DNA from: JABFRJ01 sp031409695 | GTDB taxonomy: Bacteria; Pseudomonadota; Alphaproteobacteria; Rhizobiales; Hyphomicrobiaceae | Direction: 5' to 3' | Assembly (NCBI GenBank): GCA_031409695.1 | Contig: JANNXS010000018.1 | Span: forward strand, 1-34,871 | Length of the DNA stretch: 34,871 nt | Shown here: positions 14,609 through 22,998 of the stretch, in pieces | Layout: each line of letters opens with the position of its first letter | How positions within the stretch are numbered: position 1 is the stretch's first letter | The notes under the pieces: generated by a model | The model's input: only the letters and a program-made list of their open reading frames with translations | Database searches by the model: none | Told to the model about the DNA's origin: nothing | Made by a program: the position numbers and the translations under genes

Positions 14609-15679
14609 TTAAAAACCGCCCTTGGCCTGATCGTCGTTCGCCGACGTGCCAGCTTGGCGGCGGCGCGAGATGGCAACTATGGCGCCTGGCTTGTCCATGC
14701 TCGCCGGTTTGGCCGTCGCTTTGCGCATCACGTTTGTATAGCCGTGCTCGACCTCAACCCGGTTTTTGAGAGCGCTGCGCATCAAAATCGCATGCACCTT
14801 CGGCAGGTTATAGGCCGGCACATAGAAGAGCAGGTGATGCTCAAGGTGATAGTTGACGTAGTACGGCGCGATGAAGGCCCGCTCAAGCCAGTTGGCAATT
14901 GTGGTGCGGGTGTTGCGCAGCGGGTCGTCACTGGCAGAGATCACTGCGTGTTCGGCGATGTTCCGCACGCGCGTGACGACCTGATACCACGTCAGCAAAG
15001 GCACCAGCCAAAGCAGCGGATAGGCCCACCAGACACCGGCGATAGCGCACAGGGCAAACAAACCTGCTTGGCACGAAAGCTGGCCCGCAAGGCCCTTCGC
15101 CATGGATTGCAGCCGCACGAGGGAGGGGCGGCCCGGCGCGCCCATCGCATTTAAGATCTGCGCCTTGCGCTGCTCAAAGCCCGTCTGCCCAGTCAAGTCA
15201 CGGATGAATTTGCGGCGGTAGCTCGCATGCGTGATTGGAAATGGCGCCGAAAGGATCAAGTCTGGATCAGCCGCCGTTTGCGTGTGGGCATGATGTTGCA
15301 AGTGATAACGCCGATAGGCCCGTGTTTCGGCACCCACCGGATAAGCGCAGAACCACTGCGCAAGCCGCAGGTTGAGTGTCTCGTCCCGCGCCAAGGCCCC
15401 GTGGGCGCCGTCATGCATTAAGATGACGAGGCCAAGTTGACGCGAACCGATAATGGCGACCGCCAGCACATAGGTGAACGGGTTTGGCCATAGCGCAACC
15501 AAAACCACGGCACCGATGATTACCGCCCAGGCATGCACGATCATGGCAACAGCCCGCCACGTCACCCGTTGGCGCACGGTCGCGAGTTCGGCGTCGGTCA
15601 TGAAGCTGCGGGCCGGGAGACGGCGGGCAGGAACATGGCGGGCAGGAACATGGTCGTCGGGGGTTGCGGTTGCGGTCAT
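14609..15679 (-). CDS. Fatty acid desaturase
   Basis: 356 aa, inner membrane di-iron desaturase. The three histidine boxes are intact: HDGAH at 89-93, HLQHH at 126-130 and HLEHH at 278-282, with an extra H244 in IAEHA. Hydrophobic segments at about 44-62, 68-90 and 205-235 give the usual two hairpins. It would introduce a double bond in acyl lipid or a related substrate. The N-terminus has three in-frame copies of a five-residue unit (HVPAR, HVPAR, RLPAR), encoded partly by a perfect 15-bp tandem repeat. The ATG at 15679 has GGAG 7 bp upstream; an internal Met at 27 would skip the repeat and is an alternative. Carotenoid ketolase/hydroxylase relatives are less likely given this box spacing. 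Confidence 0.88.
   Translation of the reverse strand: MTATATPDDHVPARHVPARRLPARSFMTDAELATVRQRVTWRAVAMIVHAWAVIIGAVVLVALWPNPFTYVLAVAIIGSRQLGLVILMHDGAHGALARDETLNLRLAQWFCAYPVGAETRAYRRYHLQHHAHTQTAADPDLILSAPFPITHASYRRKFIRDLTGQTGFEQRKAQILNAMGAPGRPSLVRLQSMAKGLAGQLSCQAGLFALCAIAGVWWAYPLLWLVPLLTWYQVVTRVRNIAEHAVISASDDPLRNTRTTIANWLERAFIAPYYVNYHLEHHLLFYVPAYNLPKVHAILMRSALKNRVEVEHGYTNVMRKATAKPASMDKPGAIVAISRRRQAGTSANDDQAKGGF
15622..15651 (-). repeat. In-frame 15-bp tandem repeat in desaturase N-terminus
   Basis: GGCGGGCAGGAACAT is present twice head to tail (15622-15636, 15637-15651). On the coding strand it encodes two HVPAR units; a third, diverged unit (RLPAR) follows. A multiple of three bases keeps the frame, so copy number may vary between strains. 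Confidence 0.85.
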
Positions 15680-15802
15680 TGCTGATCTCCGCAGTGACTA
15701 TAGCCGGGTTCAGGCCCAAGAGTAGGCCTGTTTCGCAATGAAGGAACCGCGCCTTAGCCATGGCCGAACTCATGCCATTGATCCCGCGCAACCCGTCTGG
15801 CG

Positions 15803-17119
15803 TCAGCCCCTTTTCACCGGCGGCACAACGGCTTTGGCAGACGTGGCGAACATGTCAGTGATAATACCGTCGTACCAGCCGATACTCTCGGCATAGTTTT
15901 GGCGGCGCACGTCGGCCGCGTCCCCCTTCTGCGAGACGAACCCACCGGAGGGGTCGAATTTGCCATCTTTCGCCGTATAGTTGGCGCCGATTTTCACGCA
16001 ATCATCCGGTGCCGCCAGCGACCAGCAGGTATTGCGGTATCGAGCCGGCATACGCTGTGCTTTTGCAACGTCGGAGAGGATTTGGTTGACCGCAACTTTC
16101 GCCTGGCTGTTGGCTGAAAACGCCGATTTTGGCATTTCGGCCGCGATCGTTGCGTCACCAAGCACATAGATGTCGGCGTTGGCCTTAGACTGCATGTTCT
16201 CGGGGTTCACCGGCACCCAATCGCCTTGGGTGATCCCCGCGTTCTGTGCGATCTCACCTGCACGCTGTTGGGGAATAACGTTGGCTGCCGTGAACTTCAC
16301 CTTTTTGCCGGCCTTGGTCGTGATCTCACGGGCCTTCAAGTCGAAATTCGCAACCGATTGGTCGTCAATGTCGTTCGACAGGTTCAGCTCGATAATATCT
16401 TTGTAATACTTCTCAAACGCTTCCGCGAACACGGGCTGTTTCGAAAACGCCTTCTTCGGGTCAAGAATAACCAGTTTCGACTTCGGCTTCTTGGTCTTAA
16501 AATAATGCGCGATCATGCAAGCGCGCTCGTAGGGTCCTGGCGGGCAGCGATAGGGGTTAGCCGGCATGACCATGGCAAACACAGACCCATTTGGCATGGC
16601 CGAGAGCATGGTCCCAAGTTGCAGTTTTCCGGGCCCATAGGTTTCGTAGGCGTGCGGGGCAATGATTGAGGCTGCCTTCGAGTAGCCTGGTATCGAGTCG
16701 TACTTCACCACGATGCCAGGGGAGATCACGAGCTTGTCGTAGGCGAGTGTTTTGCCACTCTTGAGGGTGACGATTTTCTTGGCCGGATCGACTGACGCGG
16801 CGCGGTCGAACACTATTCTGACCCCGGTCTTGGCGAGGTCTGTGTAGCCGTGGTTGAGGCTCGCGTAGGACCGAAAGCCACCAAGGTAGAGGTTCGAGAA
16901 GAACGATGACGAATAGGTGCGGTTGGCCTCGACCAGGGTCACCTCGACGGCGCCTGCGCCGTCCTTTGCCAGATAATGCGCGGCCGTCGCGCCACCAGCG
17001 CCACCGCCGATCACGACCACCTTCGGCTTGGTCTGGGCAATGGCAAACGTCGGCAGACTTGTTGCTGCGGCCACGGTGCCCGCAAGCTTGGCAAAATCAC
17101 GGCGAGAGACTGCAGTCAT
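15803..17119 (-). CDS. fccB: Sulfide dehydrogenase flavoprotein subunit (flavocytochrome c)
   Basis: 438 aa, exported to the periplasm by Tat: SRRDFAKLAG at 5-14, hydrophobic to about 28. FAD site VVVIGGGAGGATAA is at about 34-47 and the second FAD motif YVLGDAT at 318-324. The redox cysteines fit the family: C192 in NPYRCPPGPYERA and C365 in RNTCWS, equivalent by hand alignment to the active-site disulfide of Allochromatium FccB. It should oxidise sulfide and pass electrons to a cytochrome c. No fccA cytochrome gene is in the window, which is unusual. tatABC lies directly upstream on the same strand, 333 bp away. The ATG at 17119 begins the Tat signal. A role with another c-type cytochrome, or on another sulfur substrate, is possible. 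Confidence 0.9.
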   Translation of the reverse strand: MTAVSRRDFAKLAGTVAAATSLPTFAIAQTKPKVVVIGGGAGGATAAHYLAKDGAGAVEVTLVEANRTYSSSFFSNLYLGGFRSYASLNHGYTDLAKTGVRIVFDRAASVDPAKKIVTLKSGKTLAYDKLVISPGIVVKYDSIPGYSKAASIIAPHAYETYGPGKLQLGTMLSAMPNGSVFAMVMPANPYRCPPGPYERACMIAHYFKTKKPKSKLVILDPKKAFSKQPVFAEAFEKYYKDIIELNLSNDIDDQSVANFDLKAREITTKAGKKVKFTAANVIPQQRAGEIAQNAGITQGDWVPVNPENMQSKANADIYVLGDATIAAEMPKSAFSANSQAKVAVNQILSDVAKAQRMPARYRNTCWSLAAPDDCVKIGANYTAKDGKFDPSGGFVSQKGDAADVRRQNYAESIGWYDGIITDMFATSAKAVVPPVKRG

Positions 17120-17452
17120 CGGTATGCCCCGGTGGTATTGGCTCCAGTTAAACCGACTGTAACCGAACGCTGGCGTAGCGCCAGAGGCACACGGAGCAGC
17201 CGTGTAGCCACAAACAGACCGACTTTGGCGCGAACAAACTAACGCGCCGGCCAGAACAGTAGGCTCATTCCAGAAGGCGACAAATTACGAAAAATATTCA
17301 TCTTTTTAAGTGTCAAATCTACAAAAAGCAGAAATTTTTGTCGCACCTTAGCTTCGAGACGCACACGGCTTGGCCAAACTTCTGTAGGCTCAAATCTCGC
17401 TCCCCGGTTATCCCGTGGATGGACGGCAGGGCTAAAAATGGGCGCCGCATTT
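17120..17452. other. Gene-free stretch between tatC and fccB
   Basis: 333 bp. The central part (about 17280-17345) is markedly A+T-rich compared with the rest of the window, which fits an fccB promoter region. The tatC-proximal end carries a hairpin (17433-17455). No cytochrome or other ORF with support was found. Confidence 0.5.
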
Positions 17453-17455
17453 TTA
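17433..17455 (-). terminator. Hairpin over the tatC stop codon, possible terminator
   Basis: TAAAAATG at 17433-17440 pairs exactly with CATTTTTA at 17448-17455; the 7-base loop holds GGCGCC. On the minus strand the stem begins with the tatC TAA stop. The T-run lies inside the descending arm, so this is an imperfect intrinsic terminator at best. Confidence 0.4.
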
Positions 17456-18295
17456 ATCCTTGCGCGCCTTCTCGATGCGCTCGACGACCCAGATGGCTAC
17501 ATAATAGAGCCCAATGGTCGGCGCCATCATGGCCAGCATCGAGAAAGGATCGGGCGGCGACAGCACAGCCGACGCGGCGGCAATACCGACGATGGCATAG
17601 CGCGAGAATTCCTTGAGGTTCTGCGCTGTCACAATGCCGGCCTGTGCCAGCAAGGCGAGAACCACCGGCAACTGGAAGATGACGCCAAAGCCGATGATTA
17701 GCTGCATAATGAGCGACAGATACTCCGCAATGCGGGGCATCAACTCGAAGGCCTTTTTGCCGTCTCCGGTTGTCGCCGTCAGCTGGCTGCCGATGGAGAA
17801 CTTGATCAACAGCGGCATGACCACGAAGTACACGACCAACGCCCCCAAAATAAACAGGAGCCAAGTCCACAGGAGATACGGTCGGAAAGCGTCCTTTTCA
17901 TTTTTGTACAACCCAGGGGCGACAAATTTGAATAGCTGAAAGGCGGCGAACGGAAACGACAGAAATGCCGCGCCAAACATGCCGAGCTTGATCTGGGTAA
18001 AAAGTTCTTCGAGCAGACCCGTTGCGATCATGGGGATGTCTGGCGCCACATATCGAAGTGGCCACGCCAGCACATTGTAGATCGGCCGCGCAAACATGAA
18101 ACAAAGGACGAAAAAACCAAAAAATGCCGCCAGCGAATAAATCAGCCGTTGGCGCAGCTCGATCAGATGCTCCATCAGCGGTGCTTTAGATGCGTCGATG
18201 TCCTCTTGGCCGTCACGCTTGGGATCCAGCGGCTCGGTCGACTTGTGCGGCTCCATGTCCTGCATCGCGGCCGTGCTCGCAACTGTCGTGCTCAT
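17453..18295 (-). CDS. tatC: Sec-independent translocase subunit TatC
   Basis: 280 aa, inner membrane. With TatB it forms the receptor for twin-arginine signal peptides. The conserved N-terminal motif MEHLIELRQRLI (about 41-52) precedes TM1, and six hydrophobic segments follow. The second periplasmic loop carries FKFVAPGLYKNEK, and the region F-G-V-I-F-Q-L-P-V-V, then SRYAIVGIAAASAVLSPPDPFSM, matches the family end. An acidic and polar N-terminal extension of about 38 residues is a little longer than usual but common in alphaproteobacteria. The ATG overlaps the tatB stop (ATGA), so the two are coupled. Tat substrates nearby include FccB. Confidence 0.96.
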   Translation of the reverse strand: MSTTVASTAAMQDMEPHKSTEPLDPKRDGQEDIDASKAPLMEHLIELRQRLIYSLAAFFGFFVLCFMFARPIYNVLAWPLRYVAPDIPMIATGLLEELFTQIKLGMFGAAFLSFPFAAFQLFKFVAPGLYKNEKDAFRPYLLWTWLLFILGALVVYFVVMPLLIKFSIGSQLTATTGDGKKAFELMPRIAEYLSLIMQLIIGFGVIFQLPVVLALLAQAGIVTAQNLKEFSRYAIVGIAAASAVLSPPDPFSMLAMMAPTIGLYYVAIWVVERIEKARKD

Positions 18296-18726
18296 GATGC
18301 GCTCTTGACGGGCTCAGGTGTGACAACCGTTGACGGCACCGGCGTGTGATCGAGACCGTTCAAGTGATCAACGGTGAGTTGCGGCGGCAATTCCTGTGCC
18401 GTTACTTCCGGCGCAAGTTCGACCGGTTTCAACGCAGCCTCCATCTCGGCATTGGCCGCCGCGACCTCTTTCTCGACGCTCATCTCGGCCTCGCGCATGG
18501 TCTTTTGCATGTCGCTGCCGACGTTCTCGATATCCTTTTTGAGCGTATCCAGTTCACTTTCCCGCATCGCATCGTCGAATTGGCTGCGGAATTCGGCGGC
18601 CTGTCGCCGGATCATCGCCATGTACTTGCCAATGGTACGGAGCAGCATAGGCAGTTCCTTCGGGCCCACCACCAGGAGTGCCACGAGGCCCAGGATCAGA
18701 AGTTTCGATGACGAGAGGTCGAACAT
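18292..18726 (-). CDS. tatB: Sec-independent translocase subunit TatB
   Basis: 144 aa, single-span inner-membrane protein. MFDLSSSKLLILGLVALLVVGPKELP at the N-terminus includes the typical short membrane helix followed by the G-P-K-E-L-P hinge, and an amphipathic helix (LLRTIGKYMAMIRRQAAEF) follows. The C-terminal half is acidic and variable, as expected. The AAGGA ribosome site lies only 2 bp before the ATG at 18726, an unusually tight spacing. It starts 202 bp downstream of the tatA stop, a larger gap than in most tatABC operons. The stop overlaps tatC. The glutamate after the hinge Pro-Lys distinguishes TatB from TatA. Confidence 0.94.
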   Translation of the reverse strand: MFDLSSSKLLILGLVALLVVGPKELPMLLRTIGKYMAMIRRQAAEFRSQFDDAMRESELDTLKKDIENVGSDMQKTMREAEMSVEKEVAAANAEMEAALKPVELAPEVTAQELPPQLTVDHLNGLDHTPVPSTVVTPEPVKSAS

Positions 18727-18928
18727 CGTCCTTCAGTGTTCCTTCTGTGCTGTGCAGGGACAACAGTTGCCCCGGATTAAATCTAAGCTTGAGATACGAA
18801 GGGTGCGCGATACCGAGCCGACGTCTGGCTGCGGGCGTCACGCCGCATCCGACACACGTTAGACGCTAATCGGAGCCGACGCACGCCGCCGTCTCCCACA
18901 AGCTTAAAGTCCCGCAGGCGCTGTCTGG

Positions 18929-19159
18929 TTAGCCAGTTTTCGTCTGGCTGACGGATGTGTCGAGCGGCTTGGAAGATGCTGCTTCGATCGTTTTGGCTGG
19001 TTCAGTGGGCTTTGGCACATCGTCGGCCATCCCTTTTTTGAAACTCTTGATGCCGTCAGCCACGTCACCCATGATCGACGAGATCTTACCTTTGCCGCCA
19101 AACGCCAGCAGGGCAATGGCAAGGAAGATCAGCCAGTGCCAGACGCTTAAGCTACCCAT
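18929..19159 (-). CDS. tatA: Sec-independent translocase subunit TatA
   Basis: 76 aa, inner membrane. It oligomerises to let folded proteins pass. The membrane helix is WHWLIFLAIALLAFG, ending in the conserved F-G hinge, with the amphipathic helix KISSIMGDVADGIKSFKKGM after it. The tail is polar. Length is typical. The ATG at 19159 has GGAG 9 bp upstream. Together with tatB and tatC downstream it gives a full Tat system. The usual alphaproteobacterial upstream genes (scpA, scpB) are not here; a dihydroorotase gene lies 189 bp upstream instead. Confidence 0.95.
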   Translation of the reverse strand: MGSLSVWHWLIFLAIALLAFGGKGKISSIMGDVADGIKSFKKGMADDVPKPTEPAKTIEAASSKPLDTSVSQTKTG

Positions 19160-19348
19160 ATGTTTTTACTCCAGGATCTCGCAATGCGCGCGAGTGTTCC
19201 ACACTCAGATTGCTGGCACTATCGCAGAAAGGTCGCGGCGCTTCAAGCAAGGCCGACAGAGAAACATGCCAATCCGCATTGCGGACCAAATGGTTGGCTG
19301 TGCACCAGAATTAGGGTTGGAGGGCAGCGAAATTGGGAATAGCCAAGT

Positions 19349-20665
19349 CTACCCCATAAACCGCACCGCTTCGCCACCGGCCCTCCCGATGATCGCGCCA
19401 TCCCATACGACGCGCCGCCCGCGCACGACCGTGCCGACCGGCCAACCCTTGACTTTGACACCATCATAAGGCGTCCAACCGCTGTGTGATTGCATCCAGG
19501 CGTTCGTGATTGTCTCGGTACGGCCGAGATCGACAACCGTCAGGTCGGCGTCGTAACCAACGGCGATCCGCCCTTTGCCCTCGATGTTGAAGAGGCGTTG
19601 TGGGCCAGCGCTCGTCATGTCAACAAACCGCTGCAACGTCAGGCGACCCGCGTTAACATGGTCAAGCATGACAGGGACCAGTGTCTGCACACCGGTCATG
19701 CCCGAATGACTCTCGGGGTAGGGATGATCCTTTTCTTCGCGCGTGTGTGGCGCATGATCGGAGCCGAGAATATCAATCGTGCCCTCAGCAACCGCGGCCC
19801 ATAGCGCTTGGCGATGACGATCATCGCGCACTGGCGGGTTCATCTGCGCATAAGTGCCTAAGCGTTCGTAGCAATCGGGCGCAACTAAGGTCAGGTGATG
19901 CGGCGTCACTTCGATGCTCACATAAGCCTTGTGATCACGTAGCCAAACCGCCTCTTCTGCCGTCGACAAATGCAGCACATGCACGCGCTTGCGATGCTTT
20001 TCAGCGAGACCGACCAGCGTTTGCGTGGCCAGTAGCGCTGCAATCTCGTCGCGCCAGACGGGATGCGTTTTCGGCTCGCCGTGGCGGCGTTCGCCAGCCC
20101 GAGCCCGCAGCCGCGCCTCATCCTCGGCGTGGAACGCCGCGCGACGCGAAATCTTGGCGATGATCCGCTCCAGCGAGGCCGCATCCTCGACCAGCAGATC
20201 ACCCGTTGATGCGCCCATGAACACCTTAATACCGGCGGACGCCTCAAGTCTTTCCAACGTTGGGATGTCGTCCACGGTTTCGCGCGTGCCGCCGAAGTAG
20301 AACGAGAAATCACAGAACATCCGGTGTTTGGCGCGGCGCACCTTGTCGGCGAGCATCTCAGCCGTCGTCGTCAATGGCTTAGTGTTTGGCATTTCAAAGA
20401 CCGTCGTCACGCCCCCCATGACGGCCGCTCGGCTACCGCTTTCGAGATCTTCCTTGTGTTCGAGGCCCGGCTCGCGGAAATGCACTTGCGTGTCCATGAC
20501 GCCGGGCAGAATGTGCAAGCCTTTGCAATCCACGATTTCGGCCGCTTTGGCCGTGCCAAGTTGGCCGAGTGCCGCGATCCGACCCGCGGTGACCCCGATA
20601 TCGCGCTCGCCTATACCGTCGTGGTTGACCACGATTGCGTTGCGCAGCAGTAGATCAAACGTCAT
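19349..20665 (-). CDS. pyrC: Dihydroorotase, class I type
   Basis: 438 aa, cytoplasmic metal-dependent amidohydrolase. It closes carbamoyl aspartate to dihydroorotate in pyrimidine synthesis. Visible motifs: PGVMDTQVHFREPG at about 54-67, GGVTTVFEMPNTKP at 84-97, the lysine K147 in GIKVFMG that is carbamylated in related enzymes, VTPHHL, and GSDHAPHT. The metal motif normally written H-x-H is Q60-x-H62 here; I recall the same D-x-Q-V-H-F-R-E-P-G form in a large clade of annotated dihydroorotases. The ATG at 20665 has GGAGG 5-6 bp upstream and is preferred over the longer open frame. Allantoinase or hydantoinase-like activity is an alternative. It is divergent from yajC. Confidence 0.82.
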   Translation of the reverse strand: MTFDLLLRNAIVVNHDGIGERDIGVTAGRIAALGQLGTAKAAEIVDCKGLHILPGVMDTQVHFREPGLEHKEDLESGSRAAVMGGVTTVFEMPNTKPLTTTAEMLADKVRRAKHRMFCDFSFYFGGTRETVDDIPTLERLEASAGIKVFMGASTGDLLVEDAASLERIIAKISRRAAFHAEDEARLRARAGERRHGEPKTHPVWRDEIAALLATQTLVGLAEKHRKRVHVLHLSTAEEAVWLRDHKAYVSIEVTPHHLTLVAPDCYERLGTYAQMNPPVRDDRHRQALWAAVAEGTIDILGSDHAPHTREEKDHPYPESHSGMTGVQTLVPVMLDHVNAGRLTLQRFVDMTSAGPQRLFNIEGKGRIAVGYDADLTVVDLGRTETITNAWMQSHSGWTPYDGVKVKGWPVGTVVRGRRVVWDGAIIGRAGGEAVRFMG

Positions 20666-20886
20666 GGGCGCCTCCATAGCTCTTGTGCCGAGGCCGTTGC
20701 ATGAGGGCAAGAGTCCAATTTTTTCAGGGCCGTCATCAACCCGGTGTCCATCAACCCGGTTGCAAAGCCGCGGCAGGCGGCTATACCTCGCCCGGAATTG
20801 ACGCGCTGGCCGCGGCAGGGCTTAAGCCATGCCGTGTCTGGTGTGTTTTTCATGTGCCGCAAATGGCAGCTGATCGAGGACCTCCC

Positions 20887-21225
20887 ATGTTTATCTCCTC
20901 CGCTTATGCACAAGCGGCCGGCGGCGCCAGCGACGCTATTCTGCAGCAGTTGCTGCTGTTCGTGCCGTTGATCGCCATTTTCTACTTCCTGCTCATTCGG
21001 CCGCAGCAAAAGCGCGCCAAGGAGCACAAGGAACTGATCGCAGGAATCCGCCGTGGCGATCAGGTGATCCTGTCGTCGGGGATACTCGGAAAGGTCAAGA
21101 CCGCGAAAGAGGGCGACGCCGACATTGACGTCGAAATCGCCCCTGGCACGGTCGTTAAAGTCATCCGCGCGACCATCTCGGGCGTGCGCGGCAAGAGCGA
21201 CGCCAAAGACGCGAAAGAAGCGTGA
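20887..21225 (+). CDS. yajC: Preprotein translocase accessory protein YajC
   Basis: 112 aa, single-pass inner-membrane protein that associates with SecDF and SecYEG. The N-terminal MFISSAYAQAAGG precedes a membrane helix (ILQQLLLFVPLIAIFYFLLIRPQQKR), with the RPQQKR boundary that marks the family. A cytoplasmic beta-rich domain follows (GDQVILSSGILGKVK). The ATG at 20887 has GAGGA 6-7 bp upstream. secD starts 95 bp later on the same strand, the standard yajC-secD-secF arrangement. Confidence 0.96.
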   Translation: MFISSAYAQAAGGASDAILQQLLLFVPLIAIFYFLLIRPQQKRAKEHKELIAGIRRGDQVILSSGILGKVKTAKEGDADIDVEIAPGTVVKVIRATISGVRGKSDAKDAKEA

Positions 21226-21233
21226 TGCCTGCC

Positions 21234-21301
21234 TGGGGTCAGACCCTAGGCAGCGCCGCCGTAAAACGTACTGACCTGTCGGAGCCTGGGGGCTGACCCC
21301 A
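21234..21301. other. Inverted repeat TGGGGTCAG flanking the yajC-secD gap
   Basis: TGGGGTCAG at 21234-21242 and its exact reverse complement CTGACCCCA at 21293-21301 enclose 50 bp between the two genes. A transcript could fold them into a long-looped stem just ahead of the secD ribosome site (GAGAGG at about 21310). Function unknown. Confidence 0.45.
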
Positions 21302-21320
21302 CTTCGACCGAGAGGCTTAC

Positions 21321-22943
21321 ATGCTGCACTTCTCCCGCTGGAAGACGATCGCGATCCTGACCGCGTGCCTGATTGGCGTCCTCGGCGCGATCCCCAGCCT
21401 GTTTGACAAGGAACGCGTGCTGACGTGGCCATTCCCATTTAACAAGTCGGTGACACTCGGCCTCGACTTACAGGGCGGCGCGTACTTCCTGATGTCGATC
21501 GACACCAACGTGCTCAAGCGCGATTGGCTCAGCGACTTGCAGCAACAGGTTCTTCAGCGCACGCGCAGCGCCAACATCGCCCGCGCCGGCCTTGGCATCC
21601 GCGATGCCAACCGCGTGGTGCTGACGCTGACCAAGCCTGAGGATATGGCCGTTGCGGAGAAAGAACTTCGCGCGCTTGTTCAACCTCTTGAATCAGCCCA
21701 ACTCAGCGGCACGAGCACGACCAACCTCGAGGTTAAAAAAGACAGCGATACCATCATCTCCATCGGACCGACTGAACCTGGCCTGCGTGAACGCGAAACC
21801 CAGGGCATCAGTTCATCCATCGAGACCGTCCGCCGCCGCCTCGACCCCGAGGGCACGAAGGAGATGAACATCGTTCGCCAGGGGCGCGATCGCATCCTCA
21901 TACAAATTCCCGGCGTGTCAGATCCAAAGCTGATTGAAGGTTACAAGGAAGTGCTGAAAAGCACGGCCAAGATGACGTTCCACGTTGTCCACCCGACGAT
22001 CACCGCCGACGACTTCAAGGCTGGTCGGCGCGAACAAGGTTTCCGCGTTTTCCCGAGCACGGACCGTGTCGGTGGCGATGAAGTCCTGGACGAGCGCCCC
22101 CTCATCGGCGGCGATCAGCTCTCGCGCGCAGACCCCTCCTTCGACGAAGCTCGCCAACCCGCCCTCGCCTTCACCTTCAAACCGGCCGCGGCCCGCGTCT
22201 TTGGCAAATTCAGCTCAGAAAACATCGGCCGTCGCTTCGCCATCGTGCTCGACGGCAAGGTGCTGACTGCGCCTGTCATCCGCTCCGCCATCCAGGATGG
22301 CAACGGCCAGATCACCGGCAACTTCAACGTCGAGGAAGTGACCAAACTTGCCATCCAATTGCGCTCTGGCGCGCTCCCGGCACCGCTCAAGCTCGAGCAG
22401 GAGAGCACTGTCGGTGCCTCGCTCGGCGCTGACAGCATCCGCGCCGGCAAGATCGCGACCCTCATCGGCGCTGGTCTCGTCGTTGCCTTCATGTTGTTCG
22501 CCTACGGCACATTCGGCATCTTCTCGATCATTGCTGTGGCCATCAACATCGCCATGATCATCACCTTCATGTCTTGGCTCGGCGCGTCGCTGACATTGCC
22601 CGGCATTGCCGGTATTCTGCTGACGATCGGCATGGCCGTTGACGCCAACGTGCTGATTTACGAACGCATCCGAGAGGAGTTGCGCAACAAGTCGTCGCCC
22701 ATCTCGGCCATCGAAAAGGGCTTCGACCGGGCCTTCACGACCATCGTCGACGCCAACCTGACGACGCTGATTGCGGGAATTGCCATGTTTGCGCTTGGCT
22801 CTGGCCCCATCAAAGGCTTCGCCGTCACCCTATCGCTCGGCATCCTGACGACTGTTTTCACGGCCTTCACCGTCTCGCGCCTGCTCGCCTCCTGGTGGGT
22901 CGCCTCGCACAAAAACGTCAAAAAGATCGAAGCGCCGATGTGA
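21321..22943 (+). CDS. secD: Protein translocase subunit SecD
   Basis: 540 aa, inner membrane. SecD with SecF uses the proton gradient to pull proteins through SecYEG. TM1 lies at about 7-24, followed by the D1 motif LGLDLQGGAYFLM. The large periplasmic P1 domain spans about 40-365. The C-terminal five helices carry GIAGILLTIGMAVDANVLIYERIREE, the proton-relay region with the essential Asp, then FDRAFTTIVDANLTTLI. Length is within the usual range. Ribosome site GAGAGG precedes the ATG at 21321. A perfect hairpin separates it from secF. Confidence 0.96.
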   Translation: MLHFSRWKTIAILTACLIGVLGAIPSLFDKERVLTWPFPFNKSVTLGLDLQGGAYFLMSIDTNVLKRDWLSDLQQQVLQRTRSANIARAGLGIRDANRVVLTLTKPEDMAVAEKELRALVQPLESAQLSGTSTTNLEVKKDSDTIISIGPTEPGLRERETQGISSSIETVRRRLDPEGTKEMNIVRQGRDRILIQIPGVSDPKLIEGYKEVLKSTAKMTFHVVHPTITADDFKAGRREQGFRVFPSTDRVGGDEVLDERPLIGGDQLSRADPSFDEARQPALAFTFKPAAARVFGKFSSENIGRRFAIVLDGKVLTAPVIRSAIQDGNGQITGNFNVEEVTKLAIQLRSGALPAPLKLEQESTVGASLGADSIRAGKIATLIGAGLVVAFMLFAYGTFGIFSIIAVAINIAMIITFMSWLGASLTLPGIAGILLTIGMAVDANVLIYERIREELRNKSSPISAIEKGFDRAFTTIVDANLTTLIAGIAMFALGSGPIKGFAVTLSLGILTTVFTAFTVSRLLASWWVASHKNVKKIEAPM

Positions 22944-22949
22944 TTTCCC

Positions 22950-22975
22950 CTCTCACCTCACGTCTGAGGTGAGAG
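22950..22975. other. Perfect 11-bp hairpin between secD and secF
   Basis: CTCTCACCTCA (22950-22960) pairs exactly with TGAGGTGAGAG (22965-22975) over the loop CGTC. No T-run follows, so it should not end transcription. It begins 6 bp after the secD stop and ends 23 bp before the secF ATG, and may set the SecD:SecF ratio or protect mRNA ends. Confidence 0.75.
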
Positions 22976-22998
22976 TGAGAGAAGACCGAGAGACACTT

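Noticed and set aside
17120..17452. Missing fccA cytochrome gene in the spacer upstream of fccB
   Set aside because: I looked for a C-x-x-C-H heme motif in open frames here and saw none.
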